64,000 nt of DNA, taken from contig JBKDNL010000117.1 of NCBI GenBank assembly GCA_046343415.1, forward strand, positions 24,108 to 88,107, read 5' to 3'. Below are positions 53,262-62,106 of the stretch, in pieces (the stretch's first letter is position 1; each line of letters begins with the position of its first letter). Both the position numbers and the translations under genes were made by a program. The notes under the pieces are model-generated. The model was not told the DNA's origin and did not search any database. It worked only from the letters and a program-made list of their open reading frames with translations. This stretch comes from JALHMQ01 sp020248785. GTDB taxonomy: Bacteria; Pseudomonadota; Gammaproteobacteria; Burkholderiales; Burkholderiaceae_F.

Positions 53262-54391
53262 GCCTGCCCTCGCCCCGCGGCCCGCCGGGCGAGCAGACGC
53301 AGCAGCCGATACAGCGGACCAATCAGCAGCACCACCAGCGTCATGCGGATCGCGTGGTAGGCAGTGACGACCGGCGCGCCGAGCTTCAGCAGCTTGGCTG
53401 TCAGCGCCATCTCGCCGATGCCGCCCGGTGTGGTCGCCAGCACGGCGGTTGCCACCGCCATGCCGGCCCAGGCCGACATCGCCCACCCGAACAAAGCGGC
53501 CACGCCGAGGTAGCCCAGGGTCACCAGCGTTACCGCCGCGAGGTAGCGCGGCGCGGCGCGGAAGAACTCGGGCGAGAAGCGGGTGCCCAGCGCAATGCCA
53601 ATCAAGAGCTGCCCGCCGTTGAGCACCGGCGTCGGCAGGGATGACAGCGTCATGCCGCCGCCGGTCAGCGCCGCCGCCACCAGGAGCGGGCCGATCATGA
53701 ACACATTGGGCGCGCCAAAGCGCAGCAGCACCACCGCGCCCCCGCCGGTGACGGCCACCAAGACCGCGAAGCCCGCCCAGTTGAACACCTGCGCGGCCGG
53801 CTCGTACGGGTCCGCGCCCTTCACGCCGGCGAACTGCAGCGCGAAAGGCACGATCAGCGCCACCAGCAGGATGCGCAGGCTGTGCGCGGCCGCCACGCGA
53901 TCGACGCGGGCGCCGTGGCGCTCGGCCTGCGCCGCCATCTCGCTCGCGCCACCGATGGCCATTGCAAAGAACGCCGTGGTGCCCGACTCACGGGTCAGGC
54001 GCTTGACGACCCAGGCGCCCGCCAACCCGAGCAGCAGCATGAACACGGTGGTGCAGAGCACCCAGGGCGCCAGGCGCAGCACCTCGCGGATCACCTCCGG
54101 CGTGAAGTACAGGCCGAGCGCCACGCCGATGATCCACTGACCAGTGTCACGCGCAAACGGCAGCGCGGGCAGATGCGCGCCGGCGATGTTCACCGCGGCG
54201 ATGGCCAGCAGCGCACCGGTGAACCACGGCAGCGGCAGATAAGTCCAGAGCGCCAATGCAGCACCGAGCAGCGCGACACCGAGCGTCAACGCCAGGCGTG
54301 GCAGCGAGGCCAATGGCGAAGGCGCAGCCGTGTCGGCTGGCAAACCCGTAGGGCTGGCCGGGGCACCGGAAACGGACTCGGGCCCGACCAC
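53258..54391 (-). CDS. AbrB family membrane protein
   Basis: The 377-residue protein has about ten hydrophobic segments in two repeated halves, each with a GxGG...G motif (AIGGASEMAAQAERHG and TTPGGIGEMALTAKLL). This duplication defines the AbrB/ammonia monooxygenase-associated family, which may be transporters. The GTG at 54391 is the likely start; a short Pro/Ala-rich N-terminus precedes the first helix. It lies 4 bases after the hydrolase stop and overlaps the SDR gene. Confidence 0.88.
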   Translation of the reverse strand: MVGPESVSGAPASPTGLPADTAAPSPLASLPRLALTLGVALLGAALALWTYLPLPWFTGALLAIAAVNIAGAHLPALPFARDTGQWIIGVALGLYFTPEVIREVLRLAPWVLCTTVFMLLLGLAGAWVVKRLTRESGTTAFFAMAIGGASEMAAQAERHGARVDRVAAAHSLRILLVALIVPFALQFAGVKGADPYEPAAQVFNWAGFAVLVAVTGGGAVVLLRFGAPNVFMIGPLLVAAALTGGGMTLSSLPTPVLNGGQLLIGIALGTRFSPEFFRAAPRYLAAVTLVTLGYLGVAALFGWAMSAWAGMAVATAVLATTPGGIGEMALTAKLLKLGAPVVTAYHAIRMTLVVLLIGPLYRLLRLLARRAAGRGQA

Positions 54392-54395
54392 GGTC

Positions 54396-55368
54396 TTAGT
54401 GAAGTGGCTGCGCGTGCACAGGCCGCGCGGGCAGGGGCTGCGTGCCGACGCTCACCACACCGGCCGCAACGGTCGGCGGCACGGAGGCACTGGAAACCGC
54501 ACGGGTGCCGGCGCGCGTGGTCACTCGACTGGCTGCGAGGGTCGCAAACTGGTGCAGCGCGTCGCCATAGTCGCCGGCCGCCATCGACAGCGCGCCACGA
54601 TGCGAGGCGCCGTCGATCTTGATCACGCGCTTGTACTCGTCGGGCACCTTGCGCGCCGCGGTGTGCAGCCGGTCGCTCATCGTGTGCGGCACGATCGAAT
54701 CCGCCGTGCCGTGCACGAACAGCAGCGGCTTGTCGACGCTGCCGATGCGGCGTTCGGAATCGAAGTCGTTGGTCACGGCCAGTTGCAGGAACGGCAGCCA
54801 GCCCCAGCGCATTGTGCGCAACAGATCCGGGATGCTGGTGAAGGACGACTCCACCACCAGGCCGGCGATTGCCTCGCCGCCCACCTCATCGATGCTGCTC
54901 GCCAGCGCGATGGCCACTGCACCGCCCAGAGAGTACGCGTAGACGATGCGGCGGGCCGGATCGGGCTCGCGCCGCACCAGCTCCGCGTACGCCAGGCGCG
55001 CGTCCTCGATGGCGCTCTGCTCCGACGGCGGGATCAAGGTGGAGCGTCCGAAGCCGCGGTAGTCCAGGGCCAGCACGTTGTAGCCCAGCGCGTGCAGCCG
55101 CTCGATGCAGGCCGCATTGCAATACAGGTTGTGGCGCGCGCCATGCAGGTAGAGCACGGTCGGCGCAGCGGGCTTCGACGCCGCCGGGCACCGCGAGGTC
55201 GAACTCGGCCGCGCCGTCGGGCGCATCACGGCCATCGACGCGCAGCGCCGCCTCGTGCTGGAAGAGCGTGCGCCGCTCCCATTGGTCGAGCGAAGAGCAG
55301 CCGGCGACGATGCCACTGGCAAACGCCGCAACCAAGACGGACAGGACAAGCTTGCGGCGCAAAAGCAT
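54396..55368 (-). pseudogene. Alpha/beta hydrolase lipoprotein, frameshifted
   Basis: The N-terminus MLLRRKLVLSVLVAAFASGI with lipobox VAGC starts at ATG 55368. The C-terminal part with TVLYLHGARHNLY, the nucleophile elbow AYSLGGAVAIALA and HGTADSIVPH lies in another frame. Reading switches near 55179, where one extra base in a GGCGGCG stretch would restore one 324-residue protein. Dienelactone or BAAT-like serine hydrolases have this form. It may be a true frameshift mutation or a sequencing error. It lies 4 bases before the AbrB gene. Confidence 0.75.
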
Positions 55369-55489
55369 CGAAGGGCGCGTAGCGGACAATGAAAATCGAA
55401 CCCGCTTGACGAGGCAAATCAACGAGGCAACAGTGAACCCGCTGACAAAGCGACCGCAAGCCTGACGCGTTGTGCTGCCGCGAACCGCT

Positions 55490-57001
55490 TCAGGCGGCCA
55501 GGCGCCGCTTGCGAACGAGCTGTCGAACGAGCTTGACGAACACCGGTAGCAGGAGCACCAGGGCAGCGATGAACAGGATGGTCCCGGCGATGGGGTGCCT
55601 GACGAACACGGTCCAGTCACCCTGGCTGATCGACAGCGCGCGGCGCATCTGCGTCTCGGCCAGCGGGCCGAGGATGAGGCCGATCACGCAGGGCGCCACC
55701 GGAAAACCGAAGCGCCGCATGCCGAAGCCGAGCAGCCCGAACACGTACAGGATGACGAGGTCGGTGGCCGACTGGTGCAGGCTGTAGGCGCCCATCGTCG
55801 CAAACACCAGGATGCCGGCGTACAACTGCGGTTTGGGGATCGTCAGCACCTTCACCCACAGGCCGATCAGCGGCAGGTTGAGCACCAGCAGCAGCACGTT
55901 GCCCACGTACAGCGAGGCGATCAGCCCCCACACCAGCGCCGCCTGGGTCTGGAACAGCAGCGGGCCAGGCTGCACGCCGTAGTTCTGGAACGCCGCCAGC
56001 AAGATCGCCGCCGTGGCCGAGGTCGGAATGCCGAGCGTCAGCAGCGGCACCAGCACGCCGGTGGCCGCCGCGTTGTTGGCCGCCTCCGGCCCGGCCACCC
56101 CTTCGATCGCGCCCTTGCCGAACTCCTCCGGGTGCTTGGACAGCTTCTTCTCGGTGGCATAGGACAAGAAGGTCGGGATCTCCGCGCCGCCGGCCGGAAT
56201 CGTGCCGAACGGAAAGCCGATGCCGGTGGCGCGCAGCCACGCCGGCCACGAGCGGCGCCAGTCCGCGCGGCTCATCCACAGCGAGCCCTTGAGCGACTCC
56301 AGCTCGTCCTTGAACTTGCTGGCGTAGGCCACGACGTACAGCGCCTCGCCCACCGCAAAGAGGCCGACCGCCAGCACCACCACGTCGATGCCGTCGAGCA
56401 GCTCCGGCACGCCGAACACGTAGCGCATCTGGCCGGTCTGCCCGTCGATGCCCACCACGCCCAGCAGCAGCCCGACAAACAGCGAAGCCAGCCCGCGCGA
56501 GGTCGAGGAGCCGAGCACCGCCGAGACGGTGACGAAGGCCAGCACCATCAGCGCAAAGTACTCGGCGGGGCCGAATTGCAGCGCGATCTCCACCACCACC
56601 GGCGCCAGCAGCGTCAGCAGCACGGTGGCGATGGTGCCGGCCACGAACGAGCCGATGGCGGCGGTGGCCAGCGCCGGCCCGGCGCGGCCGCGCTTGGCCA
56701 TCTGGTTGCCCTCCAGCGCGGTGGCAATGCTGGCGCTCTCGCCCGGCGTGTTGAGCAGGATGGTGGCGGTAGAGCCGCCGTACATCGCCCCGTAGTAGAT
56801 GCCGGCGAACATGATCAGCGCGCCGGTCGGGTCGAGCTTGCTGGTCAGCGGCAGCAGCATCGCCACCGTCAGCGCCGGGCCCACACCCGGCAGCACGCCG
56901 ATCAGCGTGCCCAGCGTCACGCCCACCGCACCCCACAGCAGGTTCATCGGCGCCAGCGCAACGCCGAAGCCGGTCAGCAGCGCGGCGAAGGTCTCGCCCA
57001 T
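55490..57001 (-). CDS. tctA: Tripartite tricarboxylate transporter, large permease TctA
   Basis: The 503-residue membrane protein has about twelve helices and the TctA signatures GVLPGVGPALTVAMLLPLT and LGIPTSATAAILLAAFQNYG. It forms the channel subunit with TctB, fed by a Bug-type receptor. The ATG at 57001 is clear. A MITE-like element sits between tctB and this gene, where the other operon genes are normally adjacent. Confidence 0.95.
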   Translation of the reverse strand: MGETFAALLTGFGVALAPMNLLWGAVGVTLGTLIGVLPGVGPALTVAMLLPLTSKLDPTGALIMFAGIYYGAMYGGSTATILLNTPGESASIATALEGNQMAKRGRAGPALATAAIGSFVAGTIATVLLTLLAPVVVEIALQFGPAEYFALMVLAFVTVSAVLGSSTSRGLASLFVGLLLGVVGIDGQTGQMRYVFGVPELLDGIDVVVLAVGLFAVGEALYVVAYASKFKDELESLKGSLWMSRADWRRSWPAWLRATGIGFPFGTIPAGGAEIPTFLSYATEKKLSKHPEEFGKGAIEGVAGPEAANNAAATGVLVPLLTLGIPTSATAAILLAAFQNYGVQPGPLLFQTQAALVWGLIASLYVGNVLLLVLNLPLIGLWVKVLTIPKPQLYAGILVFATMGAYSLHQSATDLVILYVFGLLGFGMRRFGFPVAPCVIGLILGPLAETQMRRALSISQGDWTVFVRHPIAGTILFIAALVLLLPVFVKLVRQLVRKRRLAA

Positions 57002-57008
57002 GCCCTGA

Positions 57009-57260
57009 CTAGCCCGGATGTTTCATCAGGGACGCGGGATTTGCGCGGATGCGCGCGCGAGCCAGATTGCGCGAGACGGGCGCAGCCGATGCCCGTAGGC
57101 ATCGGTGAGCACTCGAGCGCAATGTGGCCGCGCGGGCGCCGCGCAAACCCGCGTAGCCCCGGCCGTCCAAAGTGGCTTGGGCCAAGTGCAGGCGACCGCC
57201 GCGGCTTTCAGAGGCAGATCGTGGATGCACGGGGGCGACCTGGTGAAACATCCGGGCTAG
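57009..57260. mobile_element. MITE-like element, copy 2 inside the tct operon
   Basis: This 252-base element has near-perfect 22-bp terminal inverted repeats, 57009-57030 and 57239-57260, with one mismatch. Each starts CTAGCCCGGATGTTTCA at its outer end. There is no transposase. The left end lies 7 bases upstream of the tctA ATG. The right end supplies the stop codon of tctB (TAG at 57257-57259). CTAG at both ends is part of the repeat and could include a target duplication. Confidence 0.85.
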
Positions 57261-57781
57261 ATCCCCGCCGCGCCGAGCACCGGCTTGAGCCAGCCCGCCG
57301 GCAGGTTGACGTTCAGCAGGTGGACGAAGAACACGAAGATCGCCAGCGCCACCGCCAAGCCGAGCAGCGCATCGCGCAGTGGCCGCCGGCTGCCGAAGCC
57401 GCGCGCCACGCCGACGAAAAGGGCCGCGGCCGCGATCACGAAGCCGGCGGTGTTGATGAGCAGCATCTGCGCCGCCAGAGCGGCGCTGACCCAGGCGAAG
57501 CCGGCGCCGTGAAACGCGTGCTCGCCGCGCGCGGTCGGCTCGGGCTCGGCCTGGCGCCAGCCGCCGGTCAGCCGCTCGCCGAGCAGCCAGAGCCCCACCC
57601 CCACGAGGCCACCACCGACCAGCGTCGGCATCGCGCCGGGCCCCACGCCGGAGAATCCGCCGGTCGCCGGCATGCGCCCGGCCACCGCGAGCACGAAGGC
57701 GCCCAGCGCGAGCAGCGCCAGCGACAGCGCCAGCTCGACGAGCGCGGCGCGCCGGCGCTGGCCCTCGGCCCGGATGACCAC
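57257..57781 (-). CDS. tctB: Tripartite tricarboxylate transporter, small permease TctB
   Basis: The 174-residue protein has four membrane helices (about residues 14-35, 52-66, 98-117 and 135-160), as in TctB. The stop codon lies in the terminal repeat of the MITE-like element. The C-terminal NVNLPAGWLKPVLGAAGI is short and could be partly replaced by the insertion. The GTG at 57781 is 6 bases after the tctC stop. Confidence 0.88.
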   Translation of the reverse strand: MVIRAEGQRRRAALVELALSLALLALGAFVLAVAGRMPATGGFSGVGPGAMPTLVGGGLVGVGLWLLGERLTGGWRQAEPEPTARGEHAFHGAGFAWVSAALAAQMLLINTAGFVIAAAALFVGVARGFGSRRPLRDALLGLAVALAIFVFFVHLLNVNLPAGWLKPVLGAAGI

Positions 57782-57787
57782 GGCGCG

Positions 57788-58756
57788 CTACGTCTTGACC
57801 AGCCCGAGCGACTCGAGGATGCCGCCGACGCGCTTGCTGTCCTCGTCGATGAACGCCTTGTACTGATCGCCCGGCAGGAACCAGGCCTGCCAGCCGTTCT
57901 TCTGCAGGCTGTCCTTCCAGGCCGGCGTCTCGGTGGCGGCGCGCACCATGTTCACCAGCGCGTCGCGCTGCGCCGGCGTGATGCCCGGCGCGCCGAACAC
58001 GCCGCGCCAGTTGCCCAGCACCACGTTGATGCCCTGCTCGCGCAGCGTCGGCACGCCTTCTTCGCGGGCGTCGCCCGACACCGCCAGCGCGCGCATGCGG
58101 CCGCTCTTGATGTGCTCGGAGAACTCCGACAGGCCCGACACGCCGGCGGCCACGTGGCCGCCGATGATCGCGGCCACCGCCTCGCCGCCGCCCTTGAAGG
58201 CGACGTAGTTGACCTTGGTCGGATCGCCGCCGGTGGCACGCGCCATCAGGCCGATCAGGATGTGGTCGCTGCCACCGGCCGAGCCGCCGCCCCAGGACAC
58301 CGCGCCGGGGTTGGCCTTGAAGGCGTTCATCAGGTCGCCGACGGTCTTGTGCGGCGACTTGGCCGGCACCACCACCACCAGGTTCTCGGTGGTCAGACGC
58401 GCGATCGGCGTGACCTGGTCGAGCCCGACCGGCGACTTGTTCAGGATGATGCCGCCCACCATCACCATGCCGCCCATCATCAGCGCGTTAGGGTCGCCCT
58501 TGGCGGCGTTGATGAACTGCGCCAGGCCGATGGTGCCGGCCGCACCGCCCTTGTTGTCGAACTGCACGTTACTCACGACCTTGGCCGCCTGCAGGGCCGC
58601 GGCCAGGGCGCGGCCGGTGCTGTCCCAACCGCCGCCGGGGTTGGCCGGGATCATCATCTTGATGGCGGGAGCCGCCTGCGCCCGGGCGAGGCCGGGCAGG
58701 ACCAGCGGGGCCGCCACGGCGGCGGCCACGGCGGCCGAGAACTGACGACGCTTCAT
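57788..58756 (-). CDS. tctC: Tripartite tricarboxylate transporter receptor TctC (Bug family)
   Basis: The 322-residue periplasmic protein has a signal peptide (residues 1-27) with a twin-Arg-like start MKRRQFSAAVA. The Bug-fold motif PANPGGGWDSTGRAL is near residue 38. Bug receptors bind small carboxylates and expand greatly in Burkholderiales. The ATG at 58756 follows GGAGAC at 6 bases; a longer frame upstream is not supported. It leads the tctC-tctB-tctA operon. Confidence 0.95.
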   Translation of the reverse strand: MKRRQFSAAVAAAVAAPLVLPGLARAQAAPAIKMMIPANPGGGWDSTGRALAAALQAAKVVSNVQFDNKGGAAGTIGLAQFINAAKGDPNALMMGGMVMVGGIILNKSPVGLDQVTPIARLTTENLVVVVPAKSPHKTVGDLMNAFKANPGAVSWGGGSAGGSDHILIGLMARATGGDPTKVNYVAFKGGGEAVAAIIGGHVAAGVSGLSEFSEHIKSGRMRALAVSGDAREEGVPTLREQGINVVLGNWRGVFGAPGITPAQRDALVNMVRAATETPAWKDSLQKNGWQAWFLPGDQYKAFIDEDSKRVGGILESLGLVKT

Positions 58757-58898
58757 TGCTTTGTCTCCTCGGATCGGAATGCCGCGCCCGGCTCGTGTCA
58801 TCTTGTTGCCATCAGTGCGGACTGCGGGCCATGCTAGCAGCGCAGTCGCGCCGGGGCACGCCGGGCCGCGCGGCTTCGGTGCGGCCGCAACGGCGCGC

Positions 58899-60074
58899 TC
58901 AGCCGGCCGCCGCGCCGCGTGCGATCAGCGCCTCGATGGCGGCCTCATCGAGCCCCGCCTCCGCCAGCAGCGCGCGGGTGTGCTCGCCCACGCGCGGCGG
59001 GCTGGCGCGCAGCGGCAGGCGCGCGCCGTCCCAGGCGAGCGGCAGCAGCGGCACCGCGGTGGCGCGTCCGTCGGGCAGCGTGAGCGGCGCCAGCCCGCCC
59101 GAGGCCTGCAGGTGCGGGTCGTCGAACAACTGTTCGGGCGCGGTGATCGGCGCCCACGGCAGCCCGGCGGCGGTGGCCAGGGCCACCAGCTCCGCGCCGC
59201 GGCGCGCGCCCAGCACGTCGGCCACCTGCGGCAGCAGCCAGTCACGCGCCGCCACCCGCAGCGGGTTGCTCGCCAGCCGCGCGTCGTCGCGCCAGTCGGG
59301 CCGCGCCAGCGCCTGGCAGAAGGCGCGCCACTGCGTGTCCGACACCACCGCCAGGAAGAGCTGGGTGCCGTCGGCCGCCGTGAACACGTCGTAGATGCCC
59401 CAGGCCGGCAGCCGCGCCGGCATCGGTGCTGCCGGCTGGCCGGTCACGGCGAACTGCATCATGTGCTGCGCCACCAGGTACACGCAGTTCTCAAAGAGGC
59501 CGCTGTCGATGCGGCGGCCGGCGCCCGTCTTGTCGCGCTGGACCAGCGCGGCCACCGCGCCGAGCGCGCCGAACAGGCCGCCCATGATGTCGTTGACGCT
59601 TGCGCCGGCACGCAGCGGCCGGCCCGGCGGCCCGGTCATGTAGGCCAGTCCCGCCATCATCTGCACCACCTCGTCGAGGGCGGTGCGCTCCTCGTACGGG
59701 CCGGCGAGGAAGCCCTTGTGCGAGACGTAGATCAGATCGGGCTTGAGGGCCTGGAGCGCCGCCTGCCCGAAGCCCAGCCGGTCCATCGCGCCCGGCCGGA
59801 AGTTCTCGCTGACGATGTCGGCGCGGGCGACGAGCGCGAGCACCGCGGCCCGCGCCTGCGGGTCCGCCAGGTCCACCGCCAGGCTCTTCTTGTTGCGGTT
59901 GAAGGCGGCATAGAACCCGGCGCCCGAGCCCGCCAGCCGCCGCGTGTTGTCGCCCACCACCGGCTCTACCTTGACGACCTCCGCGCCCAGGTCCGCCAGC
60001 ACCATGCCGCAGCTCGGGCCCATGACCATGTGCGCGAACTCGATGACGCGGATGCCGGCGAGCGGGAGAGGCAT
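58899..60074 (-). CDS. Class III CoA-transferase (CaiB/BaiF family)
   Basis: The 391-residue protein has the family start LAGIRVIEFAHMVMGPSCG, NKKSLAVDLADPQ, ENFRPGAMDRLGFG and SVNDIMGGLFGALG, which holds the probable catalytic aspartate. Such enzymes move CoA between organic acids. It lies 142 bases upstream of the tct genes on the same strand. Uptake of a carboxylate by Tct and its activation by this enzyme would form a logical pair; the substrate is not known. Confidence 0.93.
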   Translation of the reverse strand: MPLPLAGIRVIEFAHMVMGPSCGMVLADLGAEVVKVEPVVGDNTRRLAGSGAGFYAAFNRNKKSLAVDLADPQARAAVLALVARADIVSENFRPGAMDRLGFGQAALQALKPDLIYVSHKGFLAGPYEERTALDEVVQMMAGLAYMTGPPGRPLRAGASVNDIMGGLFGALGAVAALVQRDKTGAGRRIDSGLFENCVYLVAQHMMQFAVTGQPAAPMPARLPAWGIYDVFTAADGTQLFLAVVSDTQWRAFCQALARPDWRDDARLASNPLRVAARDWLLPQVADVLGARRGAELVALATAAGLPWAPITAPEQLFDDPHLQASGGLAPLTLPDGRATAVPLLPLAWDGARLPLRASPPRVGEHTRALLAEAGLDEAAIEALIARGAAAG

Positions 60075-60294
60075 CGATCGAGCTTAAGCCACGGCCGCGG
60101 GCGCGAGCTGATTGGTGCGGTGGTGCCAACCCGACAGTCAGAGCCGCGGTGACTTGCACCGCAAAGCGCTGACCGCGCGAACTTGGTATCGATGTCACAT
60201 CTTGCAATTCGGCAGCCGATTTTCAGTTGCGAGTGCACCGTACCCGGATAGATTCGTTGCGAGCGAGCCAACCGCCCTTCTGGAGACTGCGCCC

Positions 60295-60846
60295 ATGACC
60301 GGAGTCGACCCCCGCGTTCAACTTCTCGCGCTGGCCTTGCTCTTGGCGACAGCCGCTCCAGAGACTTCTCCGAATGCACCTGCGTTGCGGCGGTTGCGTG
60401 AGCTTTCCTCGGAAGACCTGGTCCAGCTTGTCAACGCAGGCTACCCCCGGGCAGAGGTGACGCTCGACTTTCGCAGCATCGAGCACGGGCTGCGCATGAT
60501 TCGCGATCGGCGCGACCACGACGCCCGGCTCGATCACTTCATCCAGCACGGCGCGACCACGGCACTCATGCACCAACTGTTCAGGGTGCCCGTGGCCGCC
60601 ATCAAGGCGCGCCGTGTGCAACTCCTGGGAAAGCACCGGCAGCGTCGTCCCAGGATGCCGCGCCCGCACGTGCGCGACGCAATCCACGCCGCTTGGTGGC
60701 AGATCCGCGGGGGGGGGGGGCAGCACCGCCCGACCGTCGAGCAGTATGTCGCGTTGCACGAACGCTTTGCCCACCTGAGCTACGCGACCCTGTACGCGGT
60801 GATCAACGAATTCGAGGACGCACCGAGCGCGCCTCCGCGCGGCTGA
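60295..60846 (+). CDS. DUF2857-like protein with a 12-G run
   Basis: The 183-residue protein resembles DUF2857 in the segment LDFRSIEHGLRMIRDRRDHD and ATTALMHQLFRVPVAAIKAR. This family is found mainly in integrative elements, usually in a block with plasmid-like replication or partition genes. It is basic and cytoplasmic. The ATG at 60295 follows GGAGA. A 12-G tract (60709-60720) in the 3' third encodes RGGGGQ; gain or loss of one G would change the C-terminus. Function unknown. Confidence 0.6.
   Translation: MTGVDPRVQLLALALLLATAAPETSPNAPALRRLRELSSEDLVQLVNAGYPRAEVTLDFRSIEHGLRMIRDRRDHDARLDHFIQHGATTALMHQLFRVPVAAIKARRVQLLGKHRQRRPRMPRPHVRDAIHAAWWQIRGGGGQHRPTVEQYVALHERFAHLSYATLYAVINEFEDAPSAPPRG
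60709..60720 (+). repeat. Homopolymeric G12 tract inside a coding region
   Basis: Twelve consecutive G residues lie inside the DUF2857-like gene, at about codons 139-142. Such runs can slip during replication and switch a reading frame. They are also a common place for sequencing errors. Confidence 0.9.
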
Positions 60847-60856
60847 TCTTGCCCGC

Positions 60857-61372
60857 TTAACCGGCGGCGCCTGTCTTCGCCGGGCCGACCTGCGCAAGCA
60901 GGTGCGCGGTGGCTGCGTCCGGCGCCACCACCGGCACCGTCCCTTCCCAGACCACCAGCTCGTCGGCGGCGTCATGCCGCGCGGCAAAGCTGCGGAACGT
61001 CTCCTCGAGCGGCCGCCAAGTCCGATTTACACCATCCGGCGAGGCCCAGGCGGGCCAGCGCGCGTGCCAGCGGGTGAACGGCAAGCGCGCCATGTCGTGG
61101 GCCACCTGCGCATCGCTCGGAACGCTGGACAAGCGAGCGTAGCGCCGCGCCAGCTTCGTCACGCAACGCACCGGCGCGATCTCGTCGGCGTGCGCAACGC
61201 GGTCGATTCCAGCGAAGCGCTGCACCCAGTCCTGTGCCGCTCCGATCCAGTGCGGCAACCGCGCACGCCGCAGCGAATCGCCGATGCAAGGCGACGCCAG
61301 CTCGGCCAACATCGCCGCAGGCTCCAACGCAACGCCCGGCTTGGCACGCCGGTCACCCCCCTTTTCTTCCAT
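60857..61372 (-). CDS. Unknown protein, convergent with the DUF2857-like gene
   Basis: A 171-residue frame from ATG 61372 is Trp- and Arg-rich (WIGAAQDWVQRFAGIDRVAH and ARLPFTRWHARWPAWASPDG) with no signal peptide or membrane segment. A GTG at 61462 would add 30 residues. No Shine-Dalgarno sequence decides. I do not recognise the family. Its end is 10 bases from the convergent DUF2857-like gene and it is divergent from the peptide genes. It could be a mobile-element cargo protein. Confidence 0.5.
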   Translation of the reverse strand: MEEKGGDRRAKPGVALEPAAMLAELASPCIGDSLRRARLPHWIGAAQDWVQRFAGIDRVAHADEIAPVRCVTKLARRYARLSSVPSDAQVAHDMARLPFTRWHARWPAWASPDGVNRTWRPLEETFRSFAARHDAADELVVWEGTVPVVAPDAATAHLLAQVGPAKTGAAG

Positions 61373-61626
61373 GCCGGCGAGGTTATCGACGGGCCGCCTC
61401 CCCCAATCGGCCGAATCGGGCGCGAACGACCTGTCGATTTCGGCTTGCACTCGCGGCGGCACGCGAAGCAGCAGAGGAGCGGCTCGCGCCAGGCGAGGCG
61501 CACGAAGCGGGATACGGAAGACACGACGCTGCCGATTCCCGACCGTGCTCGCGACATTCCCTCTCTACAGTGCTCCTCATGCCCCAAGCGACTCGCGACG
61601 GGCGCCAGCGAAGAGGAGAACCTGCG

Positions 61627-61797
61627 ATGCGCGAACTGAGCCAGTCCGAAGTCGCCGCGGTGTCCGGCGGCGTTCCCGAGCGCCTGCGTTATGACGCAAT
61701 CGCCTTCGAGGCGCCCGAGACCGAGTCGGCCACAGACTACTTCAACGAGCTGATGAGCCTGTCGCGCGGCTTGCGCTCTGACATGGAGTACATCTGA
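61627..61797 (+). CDS. Double-glycine leader peptide 1
   Basis: The 56-residue peptide starts MRELSQSEVAAVSGG, a textbook GG-type leader of class II bacteriocins and microcins, cut after Gly15 by C39-protease transporters. The core of about 41 residues is acidic (FEAPETESATDYFNELMSLS) and has no cysteine. AGGAGA lies 10 bases before the ATG. It is the first of three such genes in a row. No dedicated transporter lies in this window. Confidence 0.8.
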   Translation: MRELSQSEVAAVSGGVPERLRYDAIAFEAPETESATDYFNELMSLSRGLRSDMEYI

Positions 61798-61877
61798 AAG
61801 CAACGTCTTACCAGGTGTCCGGCGAGCCACGCCGCGGGTGTGCCGGGCTCACGACTCAACGCGGCAAGGAGAATGCC

Positions 61878-62024
61878 ATGCAAGAGATCAACAAGGACGA
61901 AGTCGAAGACGTGGGCGGCGGCCTGCAGTTCCCCGGTTCGGGGATCCCTGGCATGCCGACACCGCTGCCGGGCCCGGGCTGGCCGAATCCGTGCCCGGCG
62001 CCCAATCCCCTCTCCGACTACTAG
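61878..62024 (+). CDS. Double-glycine leader peptide 2
   Basis: The 48-residue peptide starts MQEINKDEVEDVGGG, a GG-type leader closely like that of peptide 1. The core of about 33 residues is extremely rich in Pro and Gly (FPGSGIPGMPTPLPGPGWP) with one cysteine. AAGGAGA precedes the ATG. It lies 80 bases after peptide 1 in the same direction and is likely cotranscribed. Pro/Gly-rich cores are unusual for class II bacteriocins. Confidence 0.75.
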   Translation: MQEINKDEVEDVGGGLQFPGSGIPGMPTPLPGPGWPNPCPAPNPLSDY

Positions 62025-62106
62025 AGGCGGTGCAAACAGCAAGATCGGGAGAGAGGCAGACTAAGCCACTTCCAAGCCAAGAGTGCGAACATCCAGGAGA
62101 TCGACG

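Noticed and set aside
55595..58837. A 1080-codon open frame on the plus strand
   Set aside because: It is exactly antisense to tctA, tctB and tctC, is dominated by Arg, His, Gln and Gly, and has no family features. Such frames are common opposite GC-rich genes.
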